A DNA stretch of 64,000 nt, from positions 1-64,000 of the forward strand of contig JAFXGY010000007.1 of NCBI GenBank assembly GCA_017536625.1, in the 5' to 3' direction. Shown here in pieces: positions 1 through 9,204 of the stretch (positions within the stretch are counted from its first letter, which is position 1; each line of letters starts with the position of its first letter). Below the pieces are notes generated by a model. It searched no databases. It saw only the letters and a program-made list of their open reading frames with translations, and had not been told where the DNA came from. The translations under genes and the position numbers were made by a program. The DNA is from Oscillospiraceae bacterium (GTDB lineage Bacteria; Bacillota; Clostridia; Oscillospirales; Ruminococcaceae).

Positions 1-5
1 ATAAG

Positions 6-132
6 GCCCCCTTGTGCAAAGGGGGCTGTCATCGAAGATGACTGGGGGATTGTAATCCTATCAAATCATGATGTATAGACAATCCCTCCGTCACGGCTTT
101 GCCGTGCCACCTCCCTTTACACAAGGGAGGCT
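6..132. repeat. Paired inverted copies of a short intergenic repeat
   Basis: Two copies of one sequence face each other. Positions 79-132 (ACAATCCCTCCGTCACGG onward, ending in CAAGGGAGGC) are matched by the reverse complement of 6-53. Each copy holds its own small hairpin (GCCCCCTTGTG/CAAAGGGGGC at 6-26; CTCCCTTTACACAAGGGAG near 111-129). Related single copies lie near 2212-2262 and 41428-41477. This looks like a non-coding, MITE-like repeat family; mobility is inferred, not shown. Confidence 0.65.
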
Positions 133-148
133 TAATAGGATTATTCCA

Positions 149-940
149 TCATTCCTTTTTCTCAAGGCCGGAAAAAGAAACATAAGCGGGGATGAAAATT
201 CCGCCGATGGAAAGGTGCTTTCCTCCGTCGGAAATAAATACTTCGTCTTTCGTTTCAAGAGGCAGGAAAATCGAAACCGTAGTTCCCTTCCCTTTTTCCG
301 AACGAATCTTTACTCTTCCGCCGGAACTTTTTACAAAATGCTCCGCAACGGTAAGACCTATTCCAAGGCTCTTTCGCCACGGTGTGCCGGAAAAGAAAGG
401 TTCCGCACAGCGGCAAAGAATTTCTTCCGTCATTCCTTCGCCGTTATCCGAAACAGCGATTTTCGCAAATCTTTTGCTCTTCGTAAGAACGACTTTTATT
501 CTGCTTTTCGGGCCGGAATGTTCCATTGAATTGCGCAGAATGTTATAAAAGGCATAATCGAAGCTTTCGCGGTTTATTTTTACAAGAACCTTTTCCTTCG
601 GCAGTTTGCACAAAATTCTCATTTCGCGAAGCTTTGCAAATTCCTCCGCGCCTTCGCAGAGAAATTCCAGCGTTTCGCAAAGTTCCGTATTTTCCCGGCG
701 TGGATTTTCCTTCCCGGCAACGGCGGAATAATATTCGCCGAGGTTTCTGGATATTCTTATCATCTCAAAACCCTGACCGCGGATATTTTGGCATTCGTTT
801 TCGAATTCCGCGGGTATTTTCAGAATTTCCGTCTGCTGTTTCCTCACCGCGTCGGCGATTTTTTCGCCTGTAAGGCTCATGGCAAAACAAACATCTTCGG
901 TTTTAACCGTTTTTGCTTTTCTTAATCTTTTGTTATCCAT
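149..940 (-). CDS. Histidine-kinase-like ATPase without a phospho-accepting histidine
   Basis: A 263-residue soluble protein whose C-terminal half is a GHKL ATP-binding domain of the sensor-kinase type. Visible motifs are the N-box (FYNILRNSMEH, residues 131-141), G1 (DNGEGM, 165-170) and G2 (SLGIGL, 191-196). The N-terminal 130 residues are probably helical, but they contain no histidine: the first His is 141, inside the N-box. The usual DHp phospho-acceptor is therefore missing. There is no signal peptide, transmembrane segment, PAS or HAMP region, and no adjacent response regulator in the window. The ribosome site (GGAAG) is weak. It may be a kinase that phosphorylates a partner protein, a Spo0B- or anti-sigma-like ATPase, or a degenerate kinase. 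The ATPase fold is clear; the role is not. Confidence 0.75.
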   Translation of the reverse strand: MDNKRLRKAKTVKTEDVCFAMSLTGEKIADAVRKQQTEILKIPAEFENECQNIRGQGFEMIRISRNLGEYYSAVAGKENPRRENTELCETLEFLCEGAEEFAKLREMRILCKLPKEKVLVKINRESFDYAFYNILRNSMEHSGPKSRIKVVLTKSKRFAKIAVSDNGEGMTEEILCRCAEPFFSGTPWRKSLGIGLTVAEHFVKSSGGRVKIRSEKGKGTTVSIFLPLETKDEVFISDGGKHLSIGGIFIPAYVSFSGLEKKE

Positions 941-1078
941 ACAATCTTCCGTCTTTCTGTTTTATACAAATATAATAGCAAGCCCCCTTTGATTTTACAA
1001 GGGTTTTCATCATTTTGCCCAAAAGCTTCTTTCTCAAAAATATTTTTTGGTGAAGGAGCGCAAATAATCAAAAAACTC

Positions 1079-1107
1079 TTGTTAATGTTAAAAAAATATT
1101 ATAAAAT
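1079..1107 (+). promoter_or_regulatory. Promoter of gap
   Basis: TTGTTA (1079-1084), a 17-bp spacer, then TAAAAT (1102-1107), about 40 bp ahead of the gap start codon in an AT-rich stretch. Confidence 0.6.
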
Positions 1108-1118
1108 GATATTTGTAA

Positions 1119-2156
<1,038 letters not shown>

Positions 2157-2177
2157 TTTGCTGAAAAATCACAAAAA

Positions 2178-2208
2178 AGCCGCTTCATAACGAAGCGGCT
2201 TTTTTTTT
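2178..2208 (+). terminator. Rho-independent terminator of gap
   Basis: Perfect stem AGCCGCTTC/GAAGCGGCT with a short loop, followed by nine T residues. Confidence 0.9.
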
Positions 2209-2211
2209 ATT

Positions 2212-2355
2212 ACCTTCCTTGTAAAAGAGAGGGGAACCGCCGAAGACGGTGAATGGATTCCTTCTGCAGTGTTCTCCGTTTTATAATGAATTCCCCAGTC
2301 TTTTTTACCCGCAAGCGGCTAAAAAATCCAGCCCCCTTTGACAAGGGGGCTTTTT
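2212..2355. repeat. Degenerate copy of the short intergenic repeat
   Basis: The reverse complement of 2212-2262 (…ACCGTCTTCGGCGGTTCCCC…) matches the plan of the repeat at 79-132. A hairpin GCCCCCTTTGACAAGGGGGC at 2330-2350 resembles the one at 6-26. The two parts again flank a short centre, as at the window start, but divergence is greater. Confidence 0.5.
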
Positions 2356-2366
2356 ATAACAAAAAA

Positions 2367-2391
2367 CTCCCCCGAAAGAATCGGGGGAGTG
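2367..2391 (-). terminator. Terminator of queT
   Basis: Stem ACTCCCCCGA/TCGGGGGAGT followed on the minus strand by a run of six T residues, just after the queT stop codon. Confidence 0.85.
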
Positions 2392-2395
2392 AAAA

Positions 2396-2884
2396 TCAGA
2401 ATTCGATTTTATATTTTTTAAGCGTTTTCGCAAGAAAAACACCGAGTATTCCCGCCGTGACCACTTCGCCGATTCCGACGGTGAGCATAAAAAACGGAAT
2501 ACTTCCTTCAGCACCGTAAGCATATCGCAGAACAAAAGGAACAATTGCCATATTGGCAATTACGGTTGGAAGAGGATAAAGATATACGCTTTTTTTGCGC
2601 AGATAATAAGTTCCCAAAGCACCCAGAAGGGTCGCAATGCTTCCGAAAACCGCGTCCCAGATGATTCCGCCGGTGACTATGTTGGAAATAAAGCATCCGA
2701 TAAAAAGCCCCGGAATTGCCGCAGGAGTGAACGCCGGAAGAACCGCAAACATTTCTGAAAGTCGGAACTGGATTACCCCGCTGTGTATTCCGAGCAGCGC
2801 TGAAATCCCGGTGAGGATTACATAAAGGGAAGCGATCATTGCGCTTTTTGTGATAAAAGCCGTTTTTCTGTTTCTGTTATTCAT
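2396..2884 (-). CDS. queT: QueT family queuosine-precursor transporter
   Basis: A 162-residue integral membrane protein, the S-component-like size of the QueT (COG4708) family that imports preQ0/preQ1-type queuosine precursors. Hydrophobic segments fill most of the chain. The family signature IQFRLSEMFAVLPAF lies at about residues 38-52 and is followed by the conserved IPGLFIGCFISN stretch. Positive residues sit at both ends. The gene stands alone between the gap terminator and its own terminator. The transport assignment comes from family knowledge; regulation by a preQ1 riboswitch (see 2894-2937) supports it independently. The ATG follows AAGGAG by 9 bases, and that ribosome site is part of the riboswitch candidate. 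Confidence 0.9.
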   Translation of the reverse strand: MNNRNRKTAFITKSAMIASLYVILTGISALLGIHSGVIQFRLSEMFAVLPAFTPAAIPGLFIGCFISNIVTGGIIWDAVFGSIATLLGALGTYYLRKKSVYLYPLPTVIANMAIVPFVLRYAYGAEGSIPFFMLTVGIGEVVTAGILGVFLAKTLKKYKIEF

Positions 2885-2893
2885 TTTTCAAAA

Positions 2894-2937
2894 TCTCCTT
2901 TGGTTTTGTTTTAAGTGAGGAAGGCTTCGAACTCACT
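2894..2937 (-). ncRNA. Candidate preQ1-I riboswitch controlling queT translation
   Basis: On the minus strand the leader forms a six-base-pair stem (AGTGAG/CTCACT) closing a loop that contains CCTT. An A-rich tail (TAAAACAAAACC) follows and runs into AAAGGAG. This is the H-type pseudoknot plan of the preQ1-I class: the loop CCUU can pair with AAGG of the ribosome site, so ligand binding would hide it. Position directly before queT fits. It was identified by eye, not by a covariance model. Confidence 0.7.
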
Positions 2938-2989
2938 AAAGGGGTATTATATCACTTTATTATTGTTTTTGCAACGCCGTTTTTCCGTT

Positions 2990-3757
2990 TCATTCAAGGC
3001 TGTGCTGCCTTCCGGTGTGGTCAATGGTATAGTTTTCGCTGTAAACAAGTTCCGATACCTTTACAAATTCAAAACCGCGGTTCTTCAGCGTTTCAAGGAT
3101 TTTCGGAAGAGCTTTTTCCGTGTTCTCCTTTCCGGAATGGAAAAGGATTATGCTCCCTTTTCCTGCATTCTTTGTGACGTTTTCAACAATTTTTTCGGTG
3201 CTGAGGTCTTTCCAGTCCCTGCTGTCAATATCCCATTGAATCGCCGTAAATCCGCATTCCGAAGCGGTTTTTATAAGTTCGTTGGAATATGAACCGCTTG
3301 GCGCGCGAAAAAGGCTTGGTTTTCCCCCTCCCGCTTTTTCGATTTTTTCGCAGGAACGGAAAAGTTCCTTTCGGATTTCTTCCGGCGGAATTTTCGCCAT
3401 ATCCGGATGGGTGTTGCTGTGGGTGCCGATTTCATGCCCCGCTTCTGCGATCATCTTTACCGCGGAAGGATTTTCTTCCGCCCATTGCCCAAGGATGAAA
3501 AAAGTTGCCTTTGTTTCATATTTTTCAAGGGTTCCGAGAATCTTCGGAATATCATCCGCGCTCCAGGCGCAGTTGAAAGTTACCGCAATTTTTCTTTCAT
3601 CCGTTTCCACCGAATATATCGGCAAAAATCGGCTGCCTTCCCCAAAGGCAACGCAGTTAAGCACAAAAAAGAAAAGCGCAAGAAAAATCAGAAGTGAAGA
3701 AACTATTGCCCAAAGGGGTCTTTTACCGATTTCGTAATCTTTCATATCAAAAGCCAT
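2990..3757 (-). CDS. PdaB-like polysaccharide deacetylase, membrane-anchored, altered motif 1
   Basis: A 255-residue NodB-homology protein of the sporulation-associated PdaB type. An N-terminal hydrophobic segment (about residues 15-37) anchors it, with the catalytic domain outside. Motif 2 (THSNTHP, with His113 and His117 as metal ligands), motif 3 (RAPSGSY, from Arg151) and the late FHSG histidine (His207) are present. Motif 1, normally TFD, reads TFN (Asn62), so the usual aspartate base is missing. The family removes acetyl groups from peptidoglycan or related glycans, often during spore cortex maturation. Catalysis may be weakened or changed here. The ATG follows GGAGG with good spacing. 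The gene is monocistronic. Confidence 0.85.
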   Translation of the reverse strand: MAFDMKDYEIGKRPLWAIVSSLLIFLALFFFVLNCVAFGEGSRFLPIYSVETDERKIAVTFNCAWSADDIPKILGTLEKYETKATFFILGQWAEENPSAVKMIAEAGHEIGTHSNTHPDMAKIPPEEIRKELFRSCEKIEKAGGGKPSLFRAPSGSYSNELIKTASECGFTAIQWDIDSRDWKDLSTEKIVENVTKNAGKGSIILFHSGKENTEKALPKILETLKNRGFEFVKVSELVYSENYTIDHTGRQHSLE

Positions 3758-3874
3758 TTTTGTTCCTCCAAAAAAAGTTATGTTTTTCTATATGCCGCCG
3801 TTCCCGCAAAAATGATATACATATTTTCCCTTCTTCACGGAAAAATAAGATTATCAGAAAAGGAGGCTTTTTAT

Positions 3875-4309
3875 ATGATAGAAAACGATACCATAAAACT
3901 TTTGCGGGAATGCGACGCCGGAACGGAAATGGGAATTGATTCCATAAACGATGTTCTTGATAAAGTAAAATCAAAATCCTTCCGCCAGCTGCTTCTTAAC
4001 TGCATGGAAGAACACAGAAAGCTTGAAACAGAAATAAAAAATCTTCTTGAAAAATATCACGATGACGGCAAAGACCCGAACCCCATGGCAAAGGGTATGT
4101 CCTGGATGAAAACGAACATGAAACTCGCTATGGAAGATTCCGATTCCACCATTGCGGAGCTTATGACCGACGGCTGCAACATGGGTGTAAAATCACTCAA
4201 CCGATATCTCAATCAATACAAAGCGGCGGACGAAGTTTCGAAAGATATTGCCAAAAGGCTTATAAATCTTGAAGAAAAGCTGACTATTGATATCCGCTGT
4301 TATCTCTGA
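3875..4309 (+). CDS. Small helical-bundle protein, DUF2383-like
   Basis: A 144-residue soluble, strongly helical and acidic protein without signal peptide or membrane segments. The heptad-like pattern and the ending (LEEKLTIDIRCYL) resemble the ferritin-like four-helix proteins annotated as DUF2383/PA2169-type in Clostridia. No complete set of metal-binding EXXH motifs is visible, so an iron role is not claimed. An ATG 21 codons upstream exists, but the start at 3875 has AGGAGG eight bases before it and is preferred. The gene ends in its own terminator, directly ahead of the glnN promoter. Function is unknown. Confidence 0.7.
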   Translation: MIENDTIKLLRECDAGTEMGIDSINDVLDKVKSKSFRQLLLNCMEEHRKLETEIKNLLEKYHDDGKDPNPMAKGMSWMKTNMKLAMEDSDSTIAELMTDGCNMGVKSLNRYLNQYKAADEVSKDIAKRLINLEEKLTIDIRCYL

Positions 4310-4318
4310 AAAATTTCC

Positions 4319-4348
4319 GGCAGCTTCGAAAAACGAAGCTGCCTTTTT
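4319..4348 (+). terminator. Terminator after the helical-bundle gene
   Basis: Stem GGCAGCTTCG/CGAAGCTGCC with an A-rich loop, then TTTTT. Confidence 0.85.
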
Positions 4349-4374
4349 ATATTGGCGAATTTTAAAATATCTTG

Positions 4375-4403
4375 TTGACAGTTCAAAAAACGGGTGGTAA
4401 TAT
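4375..4403 (+). promoter_or_regulatory. Promoter of glnN
   Basis: Consensus TTGACA (4375-4380), a 17-bp spacer and TAATAT (4398-4403), 39 bp before the start codon. Confidence 0.75.
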
Positions 4404-4442
4404 TGCTATATATTATTTAACAAGGAAAGCAGGTGTTTTTGC

Positions 4443-6533
4443 ATGACAAATTTTACCGATGAATTCGGCAGTATGGTCTTTAATAAGGACGTCATGCGAC
4501 AGCGACTTTCTCCCGAAATTTTCGCAAGGATAGAGGATATCATTGATAACGGCGGCGAAATGGATTCCGAAGTTGCCAATGCCGTTGCAACCGCAATGAT
4601 GAACTGGGCCATTGAAAAAGGCGCAACCCATTACACCCACTGGTTCCAGCCCATGACCGGCATCACCGCAGAAAAGCACGACAGCTTTATCCAGCCGGAC
4701 GGCGAAGGCGGCATCGGGCTTGACTTCCGCGGAAAGCACCTTATCAAAGGCGAACCGGATGCTTCCAGCTTTCCTTCCGGCGGACTTCGGGCAACTTTTG
4801 AAGCCCGCGGATACACCGCCTGGGACCCTACTTCCTTCGCATTCGTGAAGGACGGTTCCCTTTGCATTCCAACCGTTTTCTGTTCCTACAGCGGCGAAGT
4901 GCTTGATAAAAAAACCCCTCTGCTCCGTTCAACCGAAGCAGTGTGCAAAGAAGCCCTTCGCATAGTCCGCCTTTTTGGCGATACCGAAGCAAAACGGGTA
5001 ATTGCCACCGCCGGCGCAGAACAGGAATACTTCCTTATCGACAGAGAGCAATATAAAAAGAGAAAAGACCTTGTTATAACCGGCAGAACCCTTTTCGGCG
5101 CACCGCCGCCAAAAGGTCAGGAGATGGAGGATCACTATTTCGGCGCGCTCCGTCCAAGGGTCGCCGAATTTATGCAAGACCTTGACAGAGAGCTTTGGAA
5201 GCTTGGGGTTTATGCCAAAACGAAGCATAACGAAGCTGCGCCCAGCCAGCACGAACTTGCCCCGGGTTACAGCAGAGTGAACCTTGCCACCGACCACAAC
5301 CAGCTCACCATGGAAATTATGAAAAAGGTTGCGGAACGCCACAACCTTGCCTGCCTTCTTCATGAAAAACCCTTCCGCGGAGTGAACGGAAGCGGAAAGC
5401 ACAACAACTGGTCTTTGGCAACGGATACGGGCAAAAATCTTTTTGGCCCGGGCAAAACCCCCGAAACAAATAAGCAGTTCCAGCTTTTCATGTGCGCCGT
5501 TATCCGCGCTGTTGATGAAAACCAGGATCTCCTCCGAATTTCCGTCGCTTCCGCAAGCAACGACCGCCGCCTCGGCGGTTCCGAAGCACCCCCTGCAATC
5601 ATTTCCATGTTCCTTGGGGATTACATAACCAATATCCTCACTTCCGTCGAGGAAGGTCACGGCGCAAAGGAATGGAACGCAGAAAAAATGGAAACCGGAA
5701 TCGCTTCCGTTCCGGAATTCATGAAGGATAAATCCGACCGCAACAGAACTTCTCCATTTGCCTTCACCGGAAATAAATTCGAATTCCGTATGCCCGGTTC
5801 CAGCGTTTCGATAGCCTGCCCAAATGTTATGATAAACACCGGCGTTGCGGATGTTCTCCGTGATTTTGCAGATAGGCTTGAAAAAGCCGAAAACTTCGAT
5901 TCCGAAGTCACCGCCCTTATTGCGGAAACCATGCGTGACCACAAACGCATAATTTTCAACGGCAACAATTACAGCGAAGAATGGGCCGAAGAAGCAAAAC
6001 GCAGAGGTCTTTCCTGCTTCAATACCGCCGTTGACGCCCTTGAACATTACACCGACGAAAAGAACATAAAACTTTTTGCCCGCCACAAAATTTTTACCGA
6101 AAGCGAAGTCCGCTCCCGCCAGGAAATCCAGCTTGAAAATTACAGCAAGATGGAAATCATCGAATCCCTTACCATGATCGACATGGTAAGAAAGGATATC
6201 ATGCCCGCCTGCATCGCCTTTGAAAAAACTCTTGCGGAAACCGCCCTTGCAAAAAAATCCATCGGTCTTGATGTTTCCGAAAGCACCGAAGTTACCTTCA
6301 TCAAAAAGATGGACGGGCTTATCAAAGAGCTTGAAAAACGCGTCGAACTCGTGGAAGAACGCTCCGCGAAGGCAAAAACCATCAAGGGCGTTCATGAACA
6401 GTCCAGATATGTCTGCGATGAACTTTACCCCACCCTGCACGAACTTCGTGCCGTTGCGGATGAACTTGAAATCATGGTTGGGGATGAATATTGGCCATTC
6501 CCCGCATACCGCGATCTCCTTTTCAGCGTATAA
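4443..6533 (+). CDS. glnN: Glutamine synthetase type III
   Basis: This enzyme condenses ammonia with glutamate at the expense of ATP, and is the main ammonium-assimilation route in many gut anaerobes. At 696 residues it has the length of GSIII (GlnN), well above the roughly 450 of GSI. The GSIII N-terminal region with HWFQPMTG (about residues 60-67) is present, followed by the catalytic core: EQEYFLIDR, the NEAAPSQHELAP block with metal and substrate ligands, KHNNWS for ATP, and RMPGSSVSIACPN near the end of the core. The long C-terminal extension typical of the family is complete. The gene is monocistronic, with a consensus promoter and a terminator. No nitrogen-regulator gene adjoins it. 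Confidence 0.97.
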   Translation: MTNFTDEFGSMVFNKDVMRQRLSPEIFARIEDIIDNGGEMDSEVANAVATAMMNWAIEKGATHYTHWFQPMTGITAEKHDSFIQPDGEGGIGLDFRGKHLIKGEPDASSFPSGGLRATFEARGYTAWDPTSFAFVKDGSLCIPTVFCSYSGEVLDKKTPLLRSTEAVCKEALRIVRLFGDTEAKRVIATAGAEQEYFLIDREQYKKRKDLVITGRTLFGAPPPKGQEMEDHYFGALRPRVAEFMQDLDRELWKLGVYAKTKHNEAAPSQHELAPGYSRVNLATDHNQLTMEIMKKVAERHNLACLLHEKPFRGVNGSGKHNNWSLATDTGKNLFGPGKTPETNKQFQLFMCAVIRAVDENQDLLRISVASASNDRRLGGSEAPPAIISMFLGDYITNILTSVEEGHGAKEWNAEKMETGIASVPEFMKDKSDRNRTSPFAFTGNKFEFRMPGSSVSIACPNVMINTGVADVLRDFADRLEKAENFDSEVTALIAETMRDHKRIIFNGNNYSEEWAEEAKRRGLSCFNTAVDALEHYTDEKNIKLFARHKIFTESEVRSRQEIQLENYSKMEIIESLTMIDMVRKDIMPACIAFEKTLAETALAKKSIGLDVSESTEVTFIKKMDGLIKELEKRVELVEERSAKAKTIKGVHEQSRYVCDELYPTLHELRAVADELEIMVGDEYWPFPAYRDLLFSV

Positions 6534-6549
6534 TTACATAAAAGCAAAA

Positions 6550-6575
6550 AATCCGTGCTCATCTGAGCACGGATT
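6550..6575. terminator. Bidirectional terminator with GAGCACGG arms
   Basis: Stem AATCCGTGCTC/GAGCACGGATT with T runs on both strands. It serves glnN and the converging XRE-TPR gene, whose stop codon (6559-6561) lies in the loop region. The arms are an inverted pair of the GAGCACGG octamer. Confidence 0.9.
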
Positions 6576-7605
6576 TTTTTATTTTGCCTTCAAGTCTTTC
6601 AATTTCTCTTTTATGGATATCCACCCATTCGCCTTCGGTGATTTTCCAGTCCGTTTCGCAAAGTTCGATGGATTTTTTGCGGTATTCAACAGCTTTTTCA
6701 TAATCTCCGGTTGCTTCCGCTATGAACGACAAAGATTCGGTGATATCCATATATCTTGGGGGAGGCTGGATTTCGAGGGCGTGTTCATAAAAGGCAACCG
6801 CTTCTTCAAAGCGGCAGAGCCTTGCATAAAGGTCGCCTTTGCAGCTCCAGGAAAGCCAGCAATCGAATTCCTCCGTCATGTGTTCCCAATGCTCCAGCGC
6901 CTTCGGAAGGTCGCATTCTTCCTTTGCAATAAGTCCGAGATAAAGATCTGTCCGGAAGGAATGTTCGATTTTATCCATCTTCCAAAGATATTCCTTCGCT
7001 TCCTCGGTTCTTCCGTCCGCAATAAGAAGATCCATAAGCCAGAGGTAGGTTCTTGGATTTTCGGGATGTTCTTCAAGAAAATCTTTATAAAAATCAATGG
7101 TTTTTACGTGATTTGTGGCATTATAATCGGAATAGGGCCCTCCGTCCGCATCAAAAATCACGTTGTGGGCGCGTTTTTCATCCGGATTAAGAAGCAGGGC
7201 TTTTTGCCCAAGCTCCGAAGCAAGTTCCCTGTATTCCCAGATTCTTTTTGAATAAAGTTCCGCAAGAAGAAGAGCCGCCCTTGCTTTTTTCTTTTCGTCC
7301 TTTTCCTTTTCTTTAAGAAAATTTTCAGATTCGGTAAAATCCTTCTCCGTAATAAAACGGACGTTATCTATCATATTTTCGATTCTTTCCATACGGCTTT
7401 CGTCCGTCATGGAAAAAAGCTCATCGATTGAAATTCCGAAAATCACCGAAATTTCCGGCAAAAGCTGAATATCCGGCATCGTTGTTCCGCTTTCCCATTT
7501 GCTTACTGCCTGGGGCGAAACGGAAAGTTCTTCGCCAAGCTGTTCCTGGGTCATTCCAAGCTTCAGCCTCAGCTGTTTTATTTTTGTTCCGATTTCTATA
7601 TTCAA
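6559..7605 (-). CDS. XRE-family regulator with TPR-like repeats
   Basis: A 348-residue cytoplasmic protein. The N terminus is a Cro/C1-type helix-turn-helix (IGTKIKQLRLKLGMTQEQLG, then VSPQAVSKWESG, about residues 4-45). The rest is a set of helical pairs rich in A, L, Y and W that look like TPR units, the arrangement of RRNPP-like and related Firmicute regulators. Such proteins often sense a peptide or a protein partner; no peptide gene is visible next to it. The chosen start is TTG at 7605, eight bases after AAGGAAG; starts further upstream have no ribosome site. The coding sequence ends inside the shared terminator with glnN. Confidence 0.8.
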   Translation of the reverse strand: MNIEIGTKIKQLRLKLGMTQEQLGEELSVSPQAVSKWESGTTMPDIQLLPEISVIFGISIDELFSMTDESRMERIENMIDNVRFITEKDFTESENFLKEKEKDEKKKARAALLLAELYSKRIWEYRELASELGQKALLLNPDEKRAHNVIFDADGGPYSDYNATNHVKTIDFYKDFLEEHPENPRTYLWLMDLLIADGRTEEAKEYLWKMDKIEHSFRTDLYLGLIAKEECDLPKALEHWEHMTEEFDCWLSWSCKGDLYARLCRFEEAVAFYEHALEIQPPPRYMDITESLSFIAEATGDYEKAVEYRKKSIELCETDWKITEGEWVDIHKREIERLEGKIKKSVLR

Positions 7606-7676
7606 AAAAATCACTTCCTTTGGCTTAATGATACAAAAAACACCGGCCATATTCAATGACCGGTGTGTTGATTCGA

Positions 7677-8870
7677 TTAAACCGCAAGTTTCGCGATTTC
7701 TTCTTTAAGTGCTTCTGCCTTATCGGTTTTTTCCCATGCAACGCCAAGTTCTTCTCTTCCCATGTGGCCATAAGCTGCAAGTTTGCGGTAAATGGGTTTG
7801 CGAAGGTCAAGAGCTTTGATAATTGCTGCGGGGCGAAGATCGAATACTTTCTGAACGGCTTCGGAAATAACTTCATCGTCATATTTTCCGGTACCGAAGG
7901 TTTCTACCATTACAGAAACGGGATGTGCAACGCCGATTGCATAAGCAAGCTGGATTTCGCATCTTTCGGCAAGTCCTGCTGCAACAACGTTTTTTGCAAC
8001 CCATCTTGCGGCATAAGCTGCGCTGCGGTCAACTTTGGTCGGGTCTTTGCCGGAAAAAGCACCGCCGCCATGACGGGAATATCCGCCATAGGTATCAACG
8101 ATGATTTTACGTCCGGTAAGTCCGCTGTCACCCTGGGGACCGCCTACAACGAAACGGCCGGTGGGGTTGATGAAAATTTTGGTGTTTTCGTCCATAAGTT
8201 CAGCGGGAATAATTGCATCGATAACGTGCTTTTTAATATCCTCACGGATGGTTTCGAGGGTAACTTCTGCGCTGTGCTGGGAAGAAATTACGACAGCTTC
8301 AACACGAACGGGTTTGTTGCCTTCATATTCAACGGTAACCTGGCTTTTGCCGTCGGGACGGAGATAAGGAAGAGTTCCGTTTTTGCGAACTTCGGTAAGG
8401 CGAAGAGCAAGTTTGTGGGCAAAGCTGATGGGCATGGGCATAAGTTCGGGGGTTTCTTCGCAAGCGAAGCCGAACATCATTCCCTGGTCGCCGGCACCGG
8501 TGGTATCTTCTTCATCTGCGGAACCGTTTTTCTGTTCATCAGCAGAATCGACGCCGAGGGCAATATCTGCGGACTGGCCATCGATGGAGGTGATTACTGC
8601 GCAGCTGTCGCAGTCGAAACCATATTTTGCGCGGTCATAACCGATTTCGCGAACGGTTTCGCGAACGATTCCGGCGATATCAACATATGCGTTGGTGGTG
8701 ATTTCTCCCATTACGGAAACCATGCCGGTGGTGCAGGTGGTTTCGCAGGCAACACGGGAAGAAGGATCTTTTTCGAGAAGGGCATCAAGGATCGCGTCGG
8801 AAATCTGGTCGCAGATTTTATCGGGATGACCTTCGGTTACGGATTCGGAAGTAAAAAAATGTCTGCTCAT
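7677..8870 (-). CDS. metK: S-adenosylmethionine synthetase
   Basis: This cytosolic enzyme makes S-adenosylmethionine from methionine and ATP. It has 397 residues, the normal size. The signature GHPDK (residues 14-18) carries the catalytic His15 and Asp17, and the flexible-loop ATP motif [12 protein letters not shown] and the [19 protein letters not shown] stretch are all intact. Upstream sense-frame codons extend to 9008 but run through the riboswitch, so the ATG at 8870 is used; a GGAA site is close to it. The gene is monocistronic and controlled by a SAM-I riboswitch followed by a terminator, so its own product should shut it off. Confidence 0.98.
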   Translation of the reverse strand: MSRHFFTSESVTEGHPDKICDQISDAILDALLEKDPSSRVACETTCTTGMVSVMGEITTNAYVDIAGIVRETVREIGYDRAKYGFDCDSCAVITSIDGQSADIALGVDSADEQKNGSADEEDTTGAGDQGMMFGFACEETPELMPMPISFAHKLALRLTEVRKNGTLPYLRPDGKSQVTVEYEGNKPVRVEAVVISSQHSAEVTLETIREDIKKHVIDAIIPAELMDENTKIFINPTGRFVVGGPQGDSGLTGRKIIVDTYGGYSRHGGGAFSGKDPTKVDRSAAYAARWVAKNVVAAGLAERCEIQLAYAIGVAHPVSVMVETFGTGKYDDEVISEAVQKVFDLRPAAIIKALDLRKPIYRKLAAYGHMGREELGVAWEKTDKAEALKEEIAKLAV

Positions 8871-8924
8871 AAAATCATGTTCCTTTCTTTTTTCTATATA
8901 AAGAATCTTACCGTCAAATAAAAT

Positions 8925-8947
8925 AAGCGCCCGAAGAACGGGCGCTT
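8925..8947 (-). terminator. Expression-platform terminator of the metK riboswitch
   Basis: Minus-strand hairpin AAGCGCCCG/CGGGCGCTT followed by TATTTTATTT, between the aptamer and the metK start. It would form when SAM is bound. Confidence 0.8.
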
Positions 8948-8965
8948 TAATCTTTAATGACCGTT

Positions 8966-9064
8966 CCTCATCTTTCGGAATATTTCCGCAGGAATTGGCA
9001 CCACACACAAAATTGCAGGTTGCCGGGCTTCACAGGGCCTGTCCCTCAGCCGCTCTTGATAAGG
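8966..9064 (-). ncRNA. SAM-I (S-box) riboswitch
   Basis: The minus-strand sequence has the S-box core: CTTATCAAGAG, GGCTGAGGGAC, CCCGGCAACC and GGTGCCAATTCC in the right order. P1 pairs CCTTATC (9058-9064) with GATGAGG (8966-8972). A terminator hairpin follows. Confidence 0.97.
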
Positions 9065-9088
9065 CTATATTCTAATTGACAAGGTGAT

Positions 9089-9117
9089 ATTTTATACTAA
9101 TAATCGGATTTTGTCAA
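9089..9117 (-). promoter_or_regulatory. Promoter of metK
   Basis: Minus strand TTGACA (9112-9117), a 17-bp spacer and TAAAAT (9089-9094), placing the transcript start just before the S-box P1 helix. Confidence 0.75.
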
Positions 9118-9204
9118 TAGAATTTTTCGAGTTTTTTGCGTTATATTGCAATTTTTTGCGCTTATGCTTATAATATGTTCATAAACTTCCGAAGGAGGAA
9201 TATC

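Noticed and set aside
6220..7251. Plus-strand open frame of 343 codons across the glnN end and XRE-TPR gene
   Set aside because: It runs through the glnN coding end, the terminator and the antisense of the next gene; no domain or ribosome site.
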